DNA of 64,000 nucleotides from JAHJQZ01 sp963667595 (GTDB taxonomy: Bacteria > Pseudomonadota > Alphaproteobacteria > Rhizobiales > Devosiaceae): positions 1,984,001 to 2,048,000 of the forward strand of contig CAXXWD010000001.1 in the NCBI GenBank assembly GCA_963667595.2. The letters run 5' to 3'. The notes under the pieces are model-generated. The model saw only the letters and a list, made by a program, of their open reading frames with translations. It was not told the DNA's origin and made no database searches. This document shows, one piece after another, positions 52,372 through 61,524 of this stretch. Numbering within the stretch: the stretch's first letter is position 1; every line of letters begins with the position of its first letter. A program made the translations under genes and the position numbers.

Positions 52372-52532
52372 CTAGAGTACTCCGTGACGACCGGCGGAAT
52401 TCTTAGCCTCCTGCCACCGAAGGGTAGCCGAGTGCTTTTGATATCAAACCACGGCACCGACGAAGAGTGGGAAGCGGCCTGCATTGCGCAGCAAGAACGG
52501 CTTTTGGCCGAAGTCTACAAAGGAAGAGACAA

Positions 52533-53177
52533 ATGAGTAGTACGTACCCGGTTTCAGGTCAGGCCGACACGCTGAATTTGCTGCAAACGACTACGTGGCT
52601 GCGCAGCCAGCTTGGCGACTGCAACAATTATCCGAGCGTTGCTGATACCATGTAGGACCAAGTGCGCGACGTAGCCGGAATGGCTACAACGGCGTTCAAG
52701 TTTGCAGGCGACAAGACGCGAACTGTTGAGCTGCGGCATCTAGCGGCGCGTGATGTTGCTGTTGCCGACCAGGCAACCACGCTTATCCGGCGCAATGCGG
52801 ACGCCTTCAGGCGGCAGGCCGACCTGCTGATCGCACAGGGCAAAGAAGCCGCTGACAGCACTCTGGGACCGCGTGGCGGCGCTTGGGGCTACATCGACAG
52901 CAAGATATGCGATTGGATCAGGGAACAGGCCAAAACCCCCGAAGGCATGGTCGCTGTGAGCGAGGCATACAAGACCGACAAGAACGTCGCTTCGATCATC
53001 TATTCATCGCCGCACTTCTTGCTCGGCCTTTCCAAAGACCTGCATGGCCGTATGCTCGCTACTGCCGTTGAGATGCACGCCCCCAAAGCCGGTGCGCGTT
53101 TGCGGGAAGGGCAGGCACTTGCCGATATCGTGGGCAACTATGAAAGCGTTGTGACCAGCATCCATCGCAGTTTTTAA
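52533..53177 (+). pseudogene. Accessory gene with an in-frame amber codon
   Basis: The frame opens at ATG 52533 (overlapping the previous stop), reads MSSTYPVSGQADTLN..., meets TAG at 52653-52655 after VADTM, and continues in the same frame to 53177 with DQVRDVAGMATTAFK. Full length would be 214 residues, mostly helical, with WGYIDSKICDWIREQAK near residue 120. An internal ATG at 52680 could restart translation. No family recognised. It ends 110 bases before a terminator. Confidence 0.6.
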
Positions 53178-53286
53178 CAACGTCGCCATCGTCACCAAGG
53201 CCGAAGCTTCGAGGGTTGAAATTTAGGCCCGTCGCCGTTCCCTTATTTTTGCGCGCTCTTTTCCTGTTTACAGGCGCGCAAGCTGA

Positions 53287-53316
53287 ACCCCCGTCGAAAG
53301 GCGGGGGTCTTTCTTT
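53287..53316 (+). terminator. Rho-independent terminator
   Basis: ACCCCCG (53287-53293) pairs with CGGGGGT (53302-53308), 8-base loop, followed by CTTTCTTT. It ends the small-gene operon that starts near 51.1 kb. Confidence 0.82.
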
Positions 53317-53323
53317 ATCTGCG

Positions 53324-54643
53324 TCAAATTTCTTTTACAGGCGTTTCCGCATCAACAATTCGCAGTAATACTTCAATGCAATGCGTGCCGGCTTGAATGG
53401 CCTTTTCGATGCGCTGTACAAGATAATAGTCAAATGCCATCATAGGTGTAGTTAATTTGCCGCGAGCGGCAATCATTTCAGCCGCCTGCACAACTCTGAG
53501 TAATTCTGAAATATCGAGAATGTGAGGATAGCTACCAGTGTCCTCAATAAAGCTCTTGATAAAAGCGGCCCCATAGAACTTGCGGTCTTCAATTAGTTCC
53601 AAATCGGGGATGAGTACGATAGCGTGAGCCGGCTTTTTTACGCTCAATCGAAAACACCTCACCGCTTTGGCTTGTTACCGGCATGTCGGACTTCAGCGAC
53701 CTAATTGTCCCTCGCAATTGAGCAAATGCCTTTTCAATGTGCCCGGCAACATCCCGTTTTAGTTTGGCCCTATCTGGAAGCCGCTGACGCGATAGCAACG
53801 ACAAAGCCTTCGATTCAATTAACACGGAGCCATACTCGTAGCTCAGAAGTAAATCTGTTAGTTCTCTAGTTTTATCGCCCTTATTGATCTGCGGCCTATG
53901 ATGTTCTCCGAAAAATTAAGGCTATCTGTAAGCCAAACGCCAATTTGCTCTTGTTGATTACCTTCGTTGGTGCTAAATAGGTCAATAAGGCTGGATTGAT
54001 TTTTGTTGGTAATATGGAAGTTTCTAATAGACTCCCAATCCGACCTATTTCCGATGTCCAACACCAACCATTCGCCATTACTTTTGGCCGTGCTGTGAAG
54101 TTGCTCAAGCAAACCCTTGGCGACGCCTCTGTATTCCGCGTGATCAATAGGACCAAGCTCGGCCGTATCCGCCCAAGCACTCAGGTCTTCAGGTCGTTTG
54201 AGTGCCGGCCAGTCGTTCCAAGCTACGTTCACCACTGCTTCGTTAAACAGAAATGCCACTAGCGTTTCGCCACGGGCCAAACCACGGATGCCCTTAAGCT
54301 CTTGCTCGCCTTCAGCTATAGACCAAAGGATGCCGCCGTCTTCCCCATCATCAAAAACCTTCAGCGCATACAGCAAGCGCCCTTCACACATGGCGAAGGC
54401 AAGCTGCATTGGCACGCCGAGCACAATGTACTTCAGGAGCAGCGTGTTTCCCTTAATGAGCAGGGTCGGCTCAAAACCGTCACGCCCTTCGCCATACTCA
54501 AAGCGGATAAGCTGTGGGCAAGCGAGGAATTCTGAACGATTCTGGTGCGAAAGTATGTGCATCGCGATCTGCCTGAAATCATTGCCTAGCCCAAAAGCAC
54601 CGCCGCCAAGCTTGCAGTAGCTTATTAGTAGTGACCAAGTCAA
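53324..54643 (-). pseudogene. Nuclease-like gene broken by two homopolymer frameshifts
   Basis: Three adjacent minus-strand frames form one protein of about 440 residues. N-part 54643 to about 53915 (MTWSLLISYCKLGGGAFGLG...GVWLTDSLNF). The middle part reads GEHHRPQINKGDKTRELTDL then LLSYEYGSVLIESKALSLLS, and the C-part ends AETPVKEI. The shifts fall at A5 (53911-53915, plus strand) and T6 (53634-53639). Adding one base at the first and removing one at the second restores continuity. The middle TDLL...LIESKA pattern resembles the D...ExK core of restriction-endonuclease-like folds. Function is not known. Confidence 0.55.
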
Positions 54644-54670
54644 AAAATAACTAGTAAATTCAATGAGTTA

Positions 54671-54686
54671 TGGCGGAGAGAAAGTC
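54671..54686. repeat. Left 16-bp direct repeat, candidate attachment site
   Basis: TGGCGGAGAGAAAGTC, identical to 62176-62191. It lies 177 bases upstream of the integrase start, the usual position of an attachment site. The first ten bases equal the reverse complement of a common tRNA-Ser 3' end (CTCTCCGCCA), but no tRNA is present here. Confidence 0.6.
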
Positions 54687-54862
54687 CTTAAATTTGGCAC
54701 GTCAATAGTCGTCGCAAACGACCAAGAATGTTGCTACCGTTTTGATTATCCACAACTTTAGACGATCAGGTCCGATCACGACCGATCAGCTACAAAATGG
54801 ATAGGTGAGTGGCATTTGGTGAGTGTCTAGCGTGGCGACTAGCCAAATGAAGGACGCTCAAC

Positions 54863-56179
54863 ATGAAGAGTGCTACCCGCCGCAAATCCCCTATTCCCGC
54901 CATCCGCGCCATCGTGCAAGCAGCTGAACCCGGCATGTGGGCGCAAGGTGCCGGGCTTTATCTAGTGGTCGCCAAATCCGGCAACGCGTCGTGGGCCTAT
55001 CGTTACTCAACGAAGCAAGGCCAGCGGCGGACCATGACGCTAGCGGCTTTTGATGACATCGACACCACCACTTTGAAGGCGCTCGAATTGCAGGTGGCCG
55101 AACTGAGAAAACAGGTTCGGGCCGGACTAGACCCGCTTGCCGAACGTCACATGGCAGCCAACGAAAACAAGCCCGAAGTCCGCGCTAAGGCCGACACTTT
55201 TGAGGAAGCCGCGCGCGCGTTCATTGCTGAAAATCAGGGCGACTGGAAAAATGAAAAGCACGCTGCGCAATGGTCCAGCACGCTCAAGTCCTATGTCTAT
55301 CCTATCATCGGATCGAAACTGCCGTTCGACATTACCACTGCCGATGTGGTGAACGTGCTGAGACAGCCCTACAACGATAGTACCCTTTGGGACGGTGCGC
55401 GAGAAACCGCGTCTCGCGTCCGCATGCGGATCGAAGCCGTAATCGGTTGAGCCTACGCCTTGGGCAAGGACGATCCGCGATATGCCGAAGCGTGGTCAAC
55501 ATTCAGAAACCCGGCACAATGGAGGGGGCACCTAGACCGCATTTTTAAAGCGAACCGTCGCACCAAGCAGCATTTCAAAGCGATGGACTGGAAAGACCTG
55601 CCGACCTTTTTCCAGACGCTTAGCGCCAAGTCTGATTTCTCGGCTCACGCACTGCGGTTGACGATCCTTTGCGCCACCAGAACAAGCGAAACGCTCAACG
55701 CCAAGTGGACCGAAATCGATATCGAAAACAAGGTTTGGAATATTCCAGCCGAACGGATGAAAGCGGGACAGCCGCATTCCATTCCGCTTTCCAAAACAGC
55801 AATCGATTTGCTGTCCAAATTGTCGAGGATCGAAGGCAATCCCTATGTCTTTCCCGGCGCTAGACGAAACCGCCCGTTGAGCAATATGGCAATGCTCGAG
55901 ATGTTGCGCGGGATGAACGATGACGGTTTGACGGTTCATGGCTTCAGGTCGGCATTCAGGGATTGGATATCGGAAACGACAATGCACCCCGATACGATTG
56001 CCGAAATGGCATTGGCGCACACCATCAAAAACAAGACGGAAGCAGCCTATCGACGCGGAACCGCATTTGATCGTCGCCGGAATCTTATACAGCAATGGGA
56101 TGATTATTTGACGAACTCACCGAATGAATACCAGTTAAAATGGAATCTGTTCATCGCAGAGAGCGAAATTATTCAATAG
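54863..56179 (+). pseudogene. int: P4-type tyrosine integrase with an in-frame TGA
   Basis: 438 codons in one frame, interrupted at codon 196 by TGA (55448-55450). The context RIEAVIG-stop-AYALG matches the conserved RIE..L.WA segment of P4 integrases, so TGA replaces a Trp TGG. The N-terminal DUF4102-type arm and core-binding domain precede the stop. The catalytic domain after it is intact: Arg in CATRTSETLNAKW, HGFRSAFRDW, LAHTIKNKTEAAYRRG with the nucleophilic Tyr. Without read-through the integrase is dead. GTG-less restart is unlikely; M at the second part is internal. Confidence 0.8.
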
Positions 56180-56209
56180 ATCAGATAGAAAAATGCCATT
56201 TAACTTTAG

Positions 56210-56240
56210 AAAAGGGCCTTGAATGGTCCTTTTTGTTATT
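56210..56240 (+). terminator. Rho-independent terminator after the integrase gene
   Basis: AAAGGGCC (56211-56218) pairs with GGTCCTTT (56225-56232) with one G-U pair, 6-base loop, followed by TTGTTATT in a T-rich run, 30 bases after the integrase stop. Confidence 0.7.
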
Positions 56241-56396
56241 GACGGGACATGATTGCTCACGCTACCGTCGAATCTGTCGCTGGCTGTATGGTCGGCGGTG
56301 CAAGCGGTTGGATGACCGAAGGCCGGAGGGGAAACCCCGGCGCTCGCAGCGGATGCTGCCAAAACGTCAACCCCATTCCGTTTCGAGGTTCATATC

Positions 56397-56618
56397 ATGA
56401 CCGCGCCTGCCCACGATGTCATTTTGACCGTCGCTGAGACCTGCCATCGCCTCTCGCTCAGCGAGCCGACCCTTCGCCGCTACACAAAAGCTGGCGTCGA
56501 AGGATTCCCCCGCAAGATTCAACTTGGTCCGCGCCGCGTTGGCTTTTCCAGCCACGATGTGGCCGCTTATGTGGACCGCCAGCGCGAAGCCGCTTTGCAT
56601 ATCCCTGAACACTCATAA
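56397..56618 (+). CDS. AlpA/excisionase-like helix-turn-helix regulator
   Basis: 73 residues. Single winged-helix domain: TVAETCHRLSLSEPTLRRYT (residues 11-30) followed by GPRRVGFSSHDVAAYVDRQR, the standard HTH_17/AlpA layout with a strand-turn containing RRVGF. Small regulators of this type follow the integrase in P4-like elements and control integrase expression or excision. Good position between integrase and replication gene. Intact. Confidence 0.72.
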   Translation: MTAPAHDVILTVAETCHRLSLSEPTLRRYTKAGVEGFPRKIQLGPRRVGFSSHDVAAYVDRQREAALHIPEHS

Positions 56619-56922
56619 ATCGTCATGTCCGCGCCTATTTGGTTAGCGGAAATGGTGAGGGACAGAATTAGTTCAATAAAAAGAATGCGTTTAGCGGACA
56701 GACACTCCGCAAGCCCATTTGTTGACATCGATTCGGAAAAAGCTAAACGTCTTGTCGCTTTCGAGCGGATCGACGGGGCGGGGTGTCACCTTCGGCAACA
56801 TGCTGATTGCCCGTCCCCGACTAATTGGAGCCGGATGGCTCATGCCGGTTCGACCGGTGCCTGCGTTGGATGCCGCTTCGCGCGTGACAGCGCTTGTTGA
56901 TCCAAAACCGAAGGCAAATCCA
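56619..56922. other. Leader region of the primase-helicase gene
   Basis: 304 bases without a supported gene. The primase frame is open from 56719, but the added residues are not family-like; AAGG at 56911 supports the start at 56923. Confidence 0.4.
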
Positions 56923-59304
56923 ATGACCGCCCCTGTTCCATCTCTTGGCATTCTCGCGCCTTGTCCCGATGCCCTAAAAGGCTACCGGCAGTTTGTCGTT
57001 TGGCGGCGTGAACATCGTCCCGGCCCGCAAAAGCCAACCAAGGTTCCTTACAATCCTCGCACCGGGCAACCGGCAAGCAGTACCGATCCGAGTACATGGG
57101 GCACGTTTGATGAGGCGTGCAAAGCCAAGGTTGAGGGGGAATACTCAGGGATTGGCTTCGTGCTCACCCCCGATGATCCGTTTGTTTTTGTTGATCTTGA
57201 TGATTGCCGAGATTTGAAAACGGGAAACCTCACACCTCTTGCACAAGGCTTTCTTGGCACATTTGCCGGCTGCGCCGTTGAAGTAAGCCAATCGGGAGCG
57301 GGCCTCCACATCATTGCCAGCGCGACCGACAAGTCGGCGCTCGATGACCTTCAAAACAAATGGAAAGTTGCAGATGGCAAAACGTGCGAATTTTACCGAC
57401 ACTCGCGTTACGTCGCGTTCGGTGGCGGCGACTGGACCGGTGATCCTTCAAAGGTGGTCCCCAACGCATTAATCAACCTGATGGTCCCCCGGCGTGCGGT
57501 AGGCGATCATGAACCCGCACCAGACTGGTTTCGCGATCAAGCCCGCCCTGGCTACAGCGGGCCAACCGACGACGATGACCTTCTGCGCCGCATATTGGAC
57601 GATACCCGGCCCGGAGCGATGTTTGGCGCCAAGGCGACAGCGCGTGACCTGTGGACAGCCGATTCCGAAAAGCTGGGCAACTATTTTCCGTCGCCTACCA
57701 ACCCTGATGGTTTCGACCAGTCGTCAGCCGATCTGGCGTTGTTGAGCATTCTCGCATTCTGGACCAGCTGCAATCCCGTTCGCATGGAACGGCTTTTCAG
57801 CGTGAGCAAACTCGGCAAGCGAGATAAATGGATCAAGCGCGGCGGATATCGGGAAGCGACGATATGGCGGGCCATCAAAAATCCCGATCAGGATTTCCTG
57901 AACCGGGAAGCGTTCATTGAGCAGCGCCGTCACCAGCAGATTGAGCGGAATATAGAGATTGGTGACGATCCGGCAGAACCATCGGTGCCAACCATTCTCA
58001 CGGTGGATGAAATGCAGCGCAATCTTGTGTTTATCGAACATGGTGGCGCTGTCGTGAACAGATTGAACAAGCGCGTTCGCAACAAGGATGATGCCCGTCT
58101 CGCCTACGCTGCGAGCAAAACAGAAATCGAAACCGGCAAGGTCGATGGATTGGGCGAGCCGGTGACAAAGATTGTTCCCGCTTTGCCAGTGTGGCTGGCC
58201 AGCCCCACACGCAACAGCGTCGATCAATTGGCATGGGTTCCCCGCCAGCCGGAAATTACGCGCGCGCTGGACGTGGGGAATGCCGGGGGACGGGCCTATA
58301 ATATGTGGCGGGGTATTTCATTCCTGCCAGCGCCTGACGATTGGATGCAGCGGGTGCAGCCGTTTTTGCAGCACATCGCGTATCTGGTGCCGGTCGATGA
58401 TGAGCGGCAGCGATTCTTAATGTGGTTGGCGCACATCTTTCAGCGCCCTCAAGAATTGCCACACACGGCATATCTGATGGTTGCCACGACAACCGGCATT
58501 GGTCGCGGCATGTTGGCATCAATGCTAGTCTGCGCGCTCCGGGGATATGTTGCAGCCAATGTGAATTTGCCGAAAATCCTGACCGGCAATTTCAATGGCC
58601 GTCTATCGCAAAAATTGCTGGTAACCGTGGATGAAATTCGGGAAGGCAATTCCGCCAACCGCTATCAAATTGCCGAAGCGCTCAAGTCGATCATTACCGA
58701 GGAAACGCGGCTAATAAACCCAAAATACGGAATGCAGACCGTCGAACAGAATTGTTGTCGATGGCTCATGTTCTCCAATCACTTGGATGCAATCCCGTTC
58801 GATATCGGTGATCGCAGATTGATCGTGATCGAAAATCCTACACATCGCGCGGGCGCTGACTGGTACGAATACCTTCACGATCAAATTGAGCGGCCCGATT
58901 TCATAGCGAGCATTCAACGGTATCTGAGCACGCTGGACATCTCGGCATTCAAAGCCGGCGAACACGCGCCGATGAATTCGGCAAAGCAGAGGGCTTTGGG
59001 CGCACTGGAATCCGATGCGGACAAAGCCGCACGTCAATTCAAGGCGTCATGGCCGGGGCAGTTGGCAACGGTTTCAATCTTGGCTGACTACCTCGGGGAC
59101 GATGCGCCGCGCGGTCGTGCTTTGTCGCACGTGATCGAGCGAGCCGGGATGCTAACGGCAGATCGGACCAGAATCGGGCCGAAAGTTGAAACAATCCTGA
59201 TTACCGATAGCGCGCTCATCCCCGCCGATATTGCAGCCATGCCGCCTGCCGCCGTGAGACAAAAAGTCCTTTCGGCGGCTAATAGCTGGCACGCACGACC
59301 ATAG
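56923..59304 (+). CDS. Bifunctional primase-helicase of an integrated element
   Basis: 793 residues. The N-terminal archaeo-eukaryotic primase/prim-pol core shows GIGFVLTPDDPFVFVDLDDC near residue 75, with the catalytic DxD, and SGAGLHIIA near 130. A linker with KWIKRGGYREATIWRAI follows. The C-terminal ATPase has P-loop-like TTTGIGRGML near 525 (Arg where Lys is usual) and Walker B LLVTVDEIREG near 565, as in DUF5906-type helicases. This would support autonomous replication of a satellite-like element. Single intact frame, the best-preserved gene of the island. Confidence 0.78.
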   Translation: MTAPVPSLGILAPCPDALKGYRQFVVWRREHRPGPQKPTKVPYNPRTGQPASSTDPSTWGTFDEACKAKVEGEYSGIGFVLTPDDPFVFVDLDDCRDLKTGNLTPLAQGFLGTFAGCAVEVSQSGAGLHIIASATDKSALDDLQNKWKVADGKTCEFYRHSRYVAFGGGDWTGDPSKVVPNALINLMVPRRAVGDHEPAPDWFRDQARPGYSGPTDDDDLLRRILDDTRPGAMFGAKATARDLWTADSEKLGNYFPSPTNPDGFDQSSADLALLSILAFWTSCNPVRMERLFSVSKLGKRDKWIKRGGYREATIWRAIKNPDQDFLNREAFIEQRRHQQIERNIEIGDDPAEPSVPTILTVDEMQRNLVFIEHGGAVVNRLNKRVRNKDDARLAYAASKTEIETGKVDGLGEPVTKIVPALPVWLASPTRNSVDQLAWVPRQPEITRALDVGNAGGRAYNMWRGISFLPAPDDWMQRVQPFLQHIAYLVPVDDERQRFLMWLAHIFQRPQELPHTAYLMVATTTGIGRGMLASMLVCALRGYVAANVNLPKILTGNFNGRLSQKLLVTVDEIREGNSANRYQIAEALKSIITEETRLINPKYGMQTVEQNCCRWLMFSNHLDAIPFDIGDRRLIVIENPTHRAGADWYEYLHDQIERPDFIASIQRYLSTLDISAFKAGEHAPMNSAKQRALGALESDADKAARQFKASWPGQLATVSILADYLGDDAPRGRALSHVIERAGMLTADRTRIGPKVETILITDSALIPADIAAMPPAAVRQKVLSAANSWHARP

Positions 59305-59577
59305 GCTGTTTGCGTTGTTCGCCACTTCCAAGAACCTCCGAAAATATATCTCCTATTGATAATGGAAATAGTAAATCAATGGGAAAGGGAAAATGTTCGG
59401 GACTTTATAGAAATGGCGTACAACACGAACAACGCGAACAGAATGAGTCCGACGCTCCTGTGGCAATTGTGTTACAATCACCACCCGGTGACAAATAAAT
59501 ATTAGATTGCACTATGCGGTGATATTGACGAAGGCATTGTTGGACGTCCATTCTTTGTTGTAGATGAACAAAGGAAT
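59305..59577. other. AT-rich spacer after the primase gene
   Basis: 273 bases, no gene with a start. From about 59505 a frame without start codon (GDIDEGIVGRPFFVVDEQRN) runs into the next gene, suggesting that gene has lost its 5' end. Confidence 0.4.
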
Positions 59578-59835
59578 ATGGCGATGTTTGATTTTACCAT
59601 TAATACTGATAATGACGGCAACAAAATATTCGGATCCAATGGGAAGTATGCTGCATGGATTCCGTCAAATGAGCGCGAATTCTCTGCAAGCGTATTTATT
59701 GATTCTGTCAGCAAATATGCAATGGAAGCAGCAAAACTTGATGCTGATCTGAAGCCAGAAAAACTCGCAAGTACAAACAAAGAACTGTTAAAAAGTTGGT
59801 TCCGGAACACTTCCAAGCAATTCACCAATCTGTAA
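59578..59835 (+). CDS. Hypothetical island protein
   Basis: 85 residues, low GC relative to the host genes, beginning MAMFDFTINTDNDGN and ending KSWFRNTSKQFTNL. An open frame extends 75 bases upstream without a start, so the N-terminus may be truncated. No recognised domain. Weak AAAGGAAT before the ATG. The next gene begins within its 3' end in another frame. Confidence 0.4.
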   Translation: MAMFDFTINTDNDGNKIFGSNGKYAAWIPSNEREFSASVFIDSVSKYAMEAAKLDADLKPEKLASTNKELLKSWFRNTSKQFTNL

Positions 59836-60359
59836 CTGCTGCAAAGGTCAGCAGTGCCGAAGCAGATGCCCGCCTTATCCCGTCCGGTCCATCGACGTTC
59901 GAGGAACGGATTGAAGCCCGTGATATCCGGGTTCGGGTCGCGGCCATGTCGGTCGCAGAGCAGGCAACCTTTGCGCTCAACCATGCCAGCCTGTCCGAAC
60001 TGAATGCCATCCTTGATCGATCCGATGGACTCAACCGGGTCGAACTGGACCCACAAATCCGGACGAGGGCCGAAGAGCGTCGGCTTGATCTGGCCCATGC
60101 CGCCTATATCCGTTCGAACCTTGGGACATCCCTTCAGAAGAAACCATCGCTAGACGATATCTCGCCGCTCCCCGGCACTGTTGATGAAGCAGCCCTAACC
60201 AAGATTGTGGTTGAAGCTTCGGCCCAACGCCGTCGCCGTTTGGACGATGTTGTCAACGCTGAGCGCTTCCTAAGGGACCTCATCAACGTCGCCGCCGCTG
60301 CCCTTGCGGTCCAGCCGGCTGAGGTTTTCGATGTGTTGTTCGGGCGCTCCAATGACTAG
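59796..60359 (+). CDS. Hypothetical island protein, helical and charged
   Basis: 187 codons if started at TTG 59796, which overlaps the preceding gene by 40 bases; a later start is possible. The central part (ERIEARDIRVRVAAMSVAEQ...) is Ala/Arg/Glu-rich and helical, and the end is AEVFDVLFGRSND. No family recognised. Its stop overlaps the next ATG, so it belongs to a small-gene operon. Confidence 0.5.
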   Translation: MVPEHFQAIHQSVTAAKVSSAEADARLIPSGPSTFEERIEARDIRVRVAAMSVAEQATFALNHASLSELNAILDRSDGLNRVELDPQIRTRAEERRLDLAHAAYIRSNLGTSLQKKPSLDDISPLPGTVDEAALTKIVVEASAQRRRRLDDVVNAERFLRDLINVAAAALAVQPAEVFDVLFGRSND

Positions 60360-60567
60360 GCTGTCCTTTCGCCCCTATAGCTTGCCGGGAGCCGTAACGC
60401 TCCCCGCCGAAGCGATTGTGCCTGCCAAGCTAATTCGCCGCGGCGCTGGGTTCGCCCGGCCGCCCCAGGTCTCGGCAAATCATGCTCAACTGGACTCGCT
60501 TTGGCGGGTTCCCGCAAGTGTGGTGGCCGGGAAACGACTTTTCTCGGGCTTCATATTTCACCGATGA
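60352..60567 (+). CDS. Small hypothetical island protein
   Basis: 71 residues from ATG 60352, overlapping the previous stop. Contains RPYSLPGAVTLPAEAIVPAK then LIRRGAGFARPP; no known domain. Coupling to its neighbours is the main support. Could be a short structural or regulatory phage protein. Confidence 0.4.
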   Translation: MTRLSFRPYSLPGAVTLPAEAIVPAKLIRRGAGFARPPQVSANHAQLDSLWRVPASVVAGKRLFSGFIFHR

Positions 60568-60615
60568 TGTGGCCCGCTGGTTGACCGCTCATGGTGTCAC
60601 TGTTGAGCGAGGCGG

Positions 60616-61041
60616 ATGATGAACACGCATAATCTAGCGGACGTATGGGCACCTGAAAGAACGCAAAGCGGCCAGTTCACAAAAGGATCGGGAGGAAGGC
60701 CGAAGGGTGCTCGCGCTAAGGCATCGAGACAAGCGCTCGAAACCGTAAAGTCGTTCGGGCCGGAAGCCCTTGCCGCATTGCGGGAAAGCGTCCTCGCCAA
60801 GGAACAATGGGCGGTCTTGTTCGTGATTGGGAAAATACTCCCGGCGAATGGCCGGTTGGTCGAATTCGAGGGAATGTCGCCGGACGATGTAAGCGCGGCC
60901 CTGAAGGCCGGCGATATTTCCCCGGCTGAAGCCAAAGACATTGCGACGACACTCGCGAAATTGGCAGAGATTGCGGAAATCGAGCAGCTGCGTGATCGGC
61001 TGGAGGAGTTGGAAAAGCTTTTGAAAGGTCCCAAATCATGA
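60616..61041 (+). CDS. DUF5681-type phage/island protein
   Basis: 141 residues. The N-terminal motif SGQFTKGSGGRPKGARAKAS fits DUF5681, seen in phage and island operons near small terminase genes. The rest is helical, ending in a coiled coil (IEQLRDRLEELEKLLKG). GGAGGCGG-type Shine-Dalgarno (GCGAGGCGG) precedes the ATG pair. Its stop overlaps the next ATG. Confidence 0.6.
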   Translation: MMNTHNLADVWAPERTQSGQFTKGSGGRPKGARAKASRQALETVKSFGPEALAALRESVLAKEQWAVLFVIGKILPANGRLVEFEGMSPDDVSAALKAGDISPAEAKDIATTLAKLAEIAEIEQLRDRLEELEKLLKGPKS

Positions 61042-61265
61042 CCATCCGGCAATCGGACATTAGGCGGATCAAAGACCTAACCAAAGCAGTTGAAAGCCGT
61101 CAGCATTCGAAGCTCACGATAAACGCCGAAGAAGCTGCGGTGATGTACGAGCGCTCGCTAAATGAGCCGTTTGCACCTCGCAATGACGGCTTGCCTCGAA
61201 TCCTTGTGACGCACACGGCTGAAGAAGCCGCTGAAATCTACCGACGATATATCGAGGAAAACTGA
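61038..61265 (+). CDS. Small hypothetical island protein
   Basis: 75 residues, coupled by ATGA to the DUF5681-type gene. It contains an internal duplication: TINAEEAAVMYERSL and VTHTAEEAAEIYRRYIEEN share an EEAA.-Y-R helix. No function recognised. Confidence 0.5.
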   Translation: MTIRQSDIRRIKDLTKAVESRQHSKLTINAEEAAVMYERSLNEPFAPRNDGLPRILVTHTAEEAAEIYRRYIEEN

Positions 61266-61266
61266 A

Positions 61267-61515
61267 GTGAACGTCCGGCCCAACCTAGAAGAATTCGCAA
61301 ACCTGCCACAGCCCGAATGGGAGGTTTTGTGGCGCGGCGTTGAAATTCTGAACGCACAATCGCGGGAAGCCGACTTCCCACCCCAATTGCACGCCAACAC
61401 GTTCCGACTAATGCAAAAAATAGGGGCCAAGGTTCGCTCCTATGAATCGATGCGCCTTGTTGCATCGTCGCTCCATTACAATCGGCTAGCTTGTGAGCGA
61501 CTTCGCACTTACTAA
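61267..61515 (+). CDS. Small hypothetical island protein
   Basis: 82 residues starting with GTG 61267, one base after the previous stop. MNVRPNLEEFANLPQPEWEV opens a helical protein with Trp-rich start and ends ACERLRTY. No domain recognised. Last gene of the plus-strand island operon. Confidence 0.45.
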   Translation: MNVRPNLEEFANLPQPEWEVLWRGVEILNAQSREADFPPQLHANTFRLMQKIGAKVRSYESMRLVASSLHYNRLACERLRTY

Positions 61516-61524
61516 TGGCGATAG

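Larger units (their letters stand above)
51271..52536 (+). pseudogene. 80-codon accessory gene interrupted by IS481 insertion
   Basis: The 5' part is 51271-51352 (MAHPLKSRIAKIETRRRPPV...). The 3' part is 52376-52536 (...EEWEAACIAQQERLLAEVYK). Removing the insertion and one CTAG copy joins the parts in frame, through RVLEYSVTTGG at the junction, into an 80-residue protein. Its stop overlaps the next ATG (ATGA). The Lys/Arg-rich N-terminus is typical of small phage-island proteins, but I do not recognise a domain. This reconstruction also fixes the insertion point and the 4-bp duplication. Confidence 0.75.
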
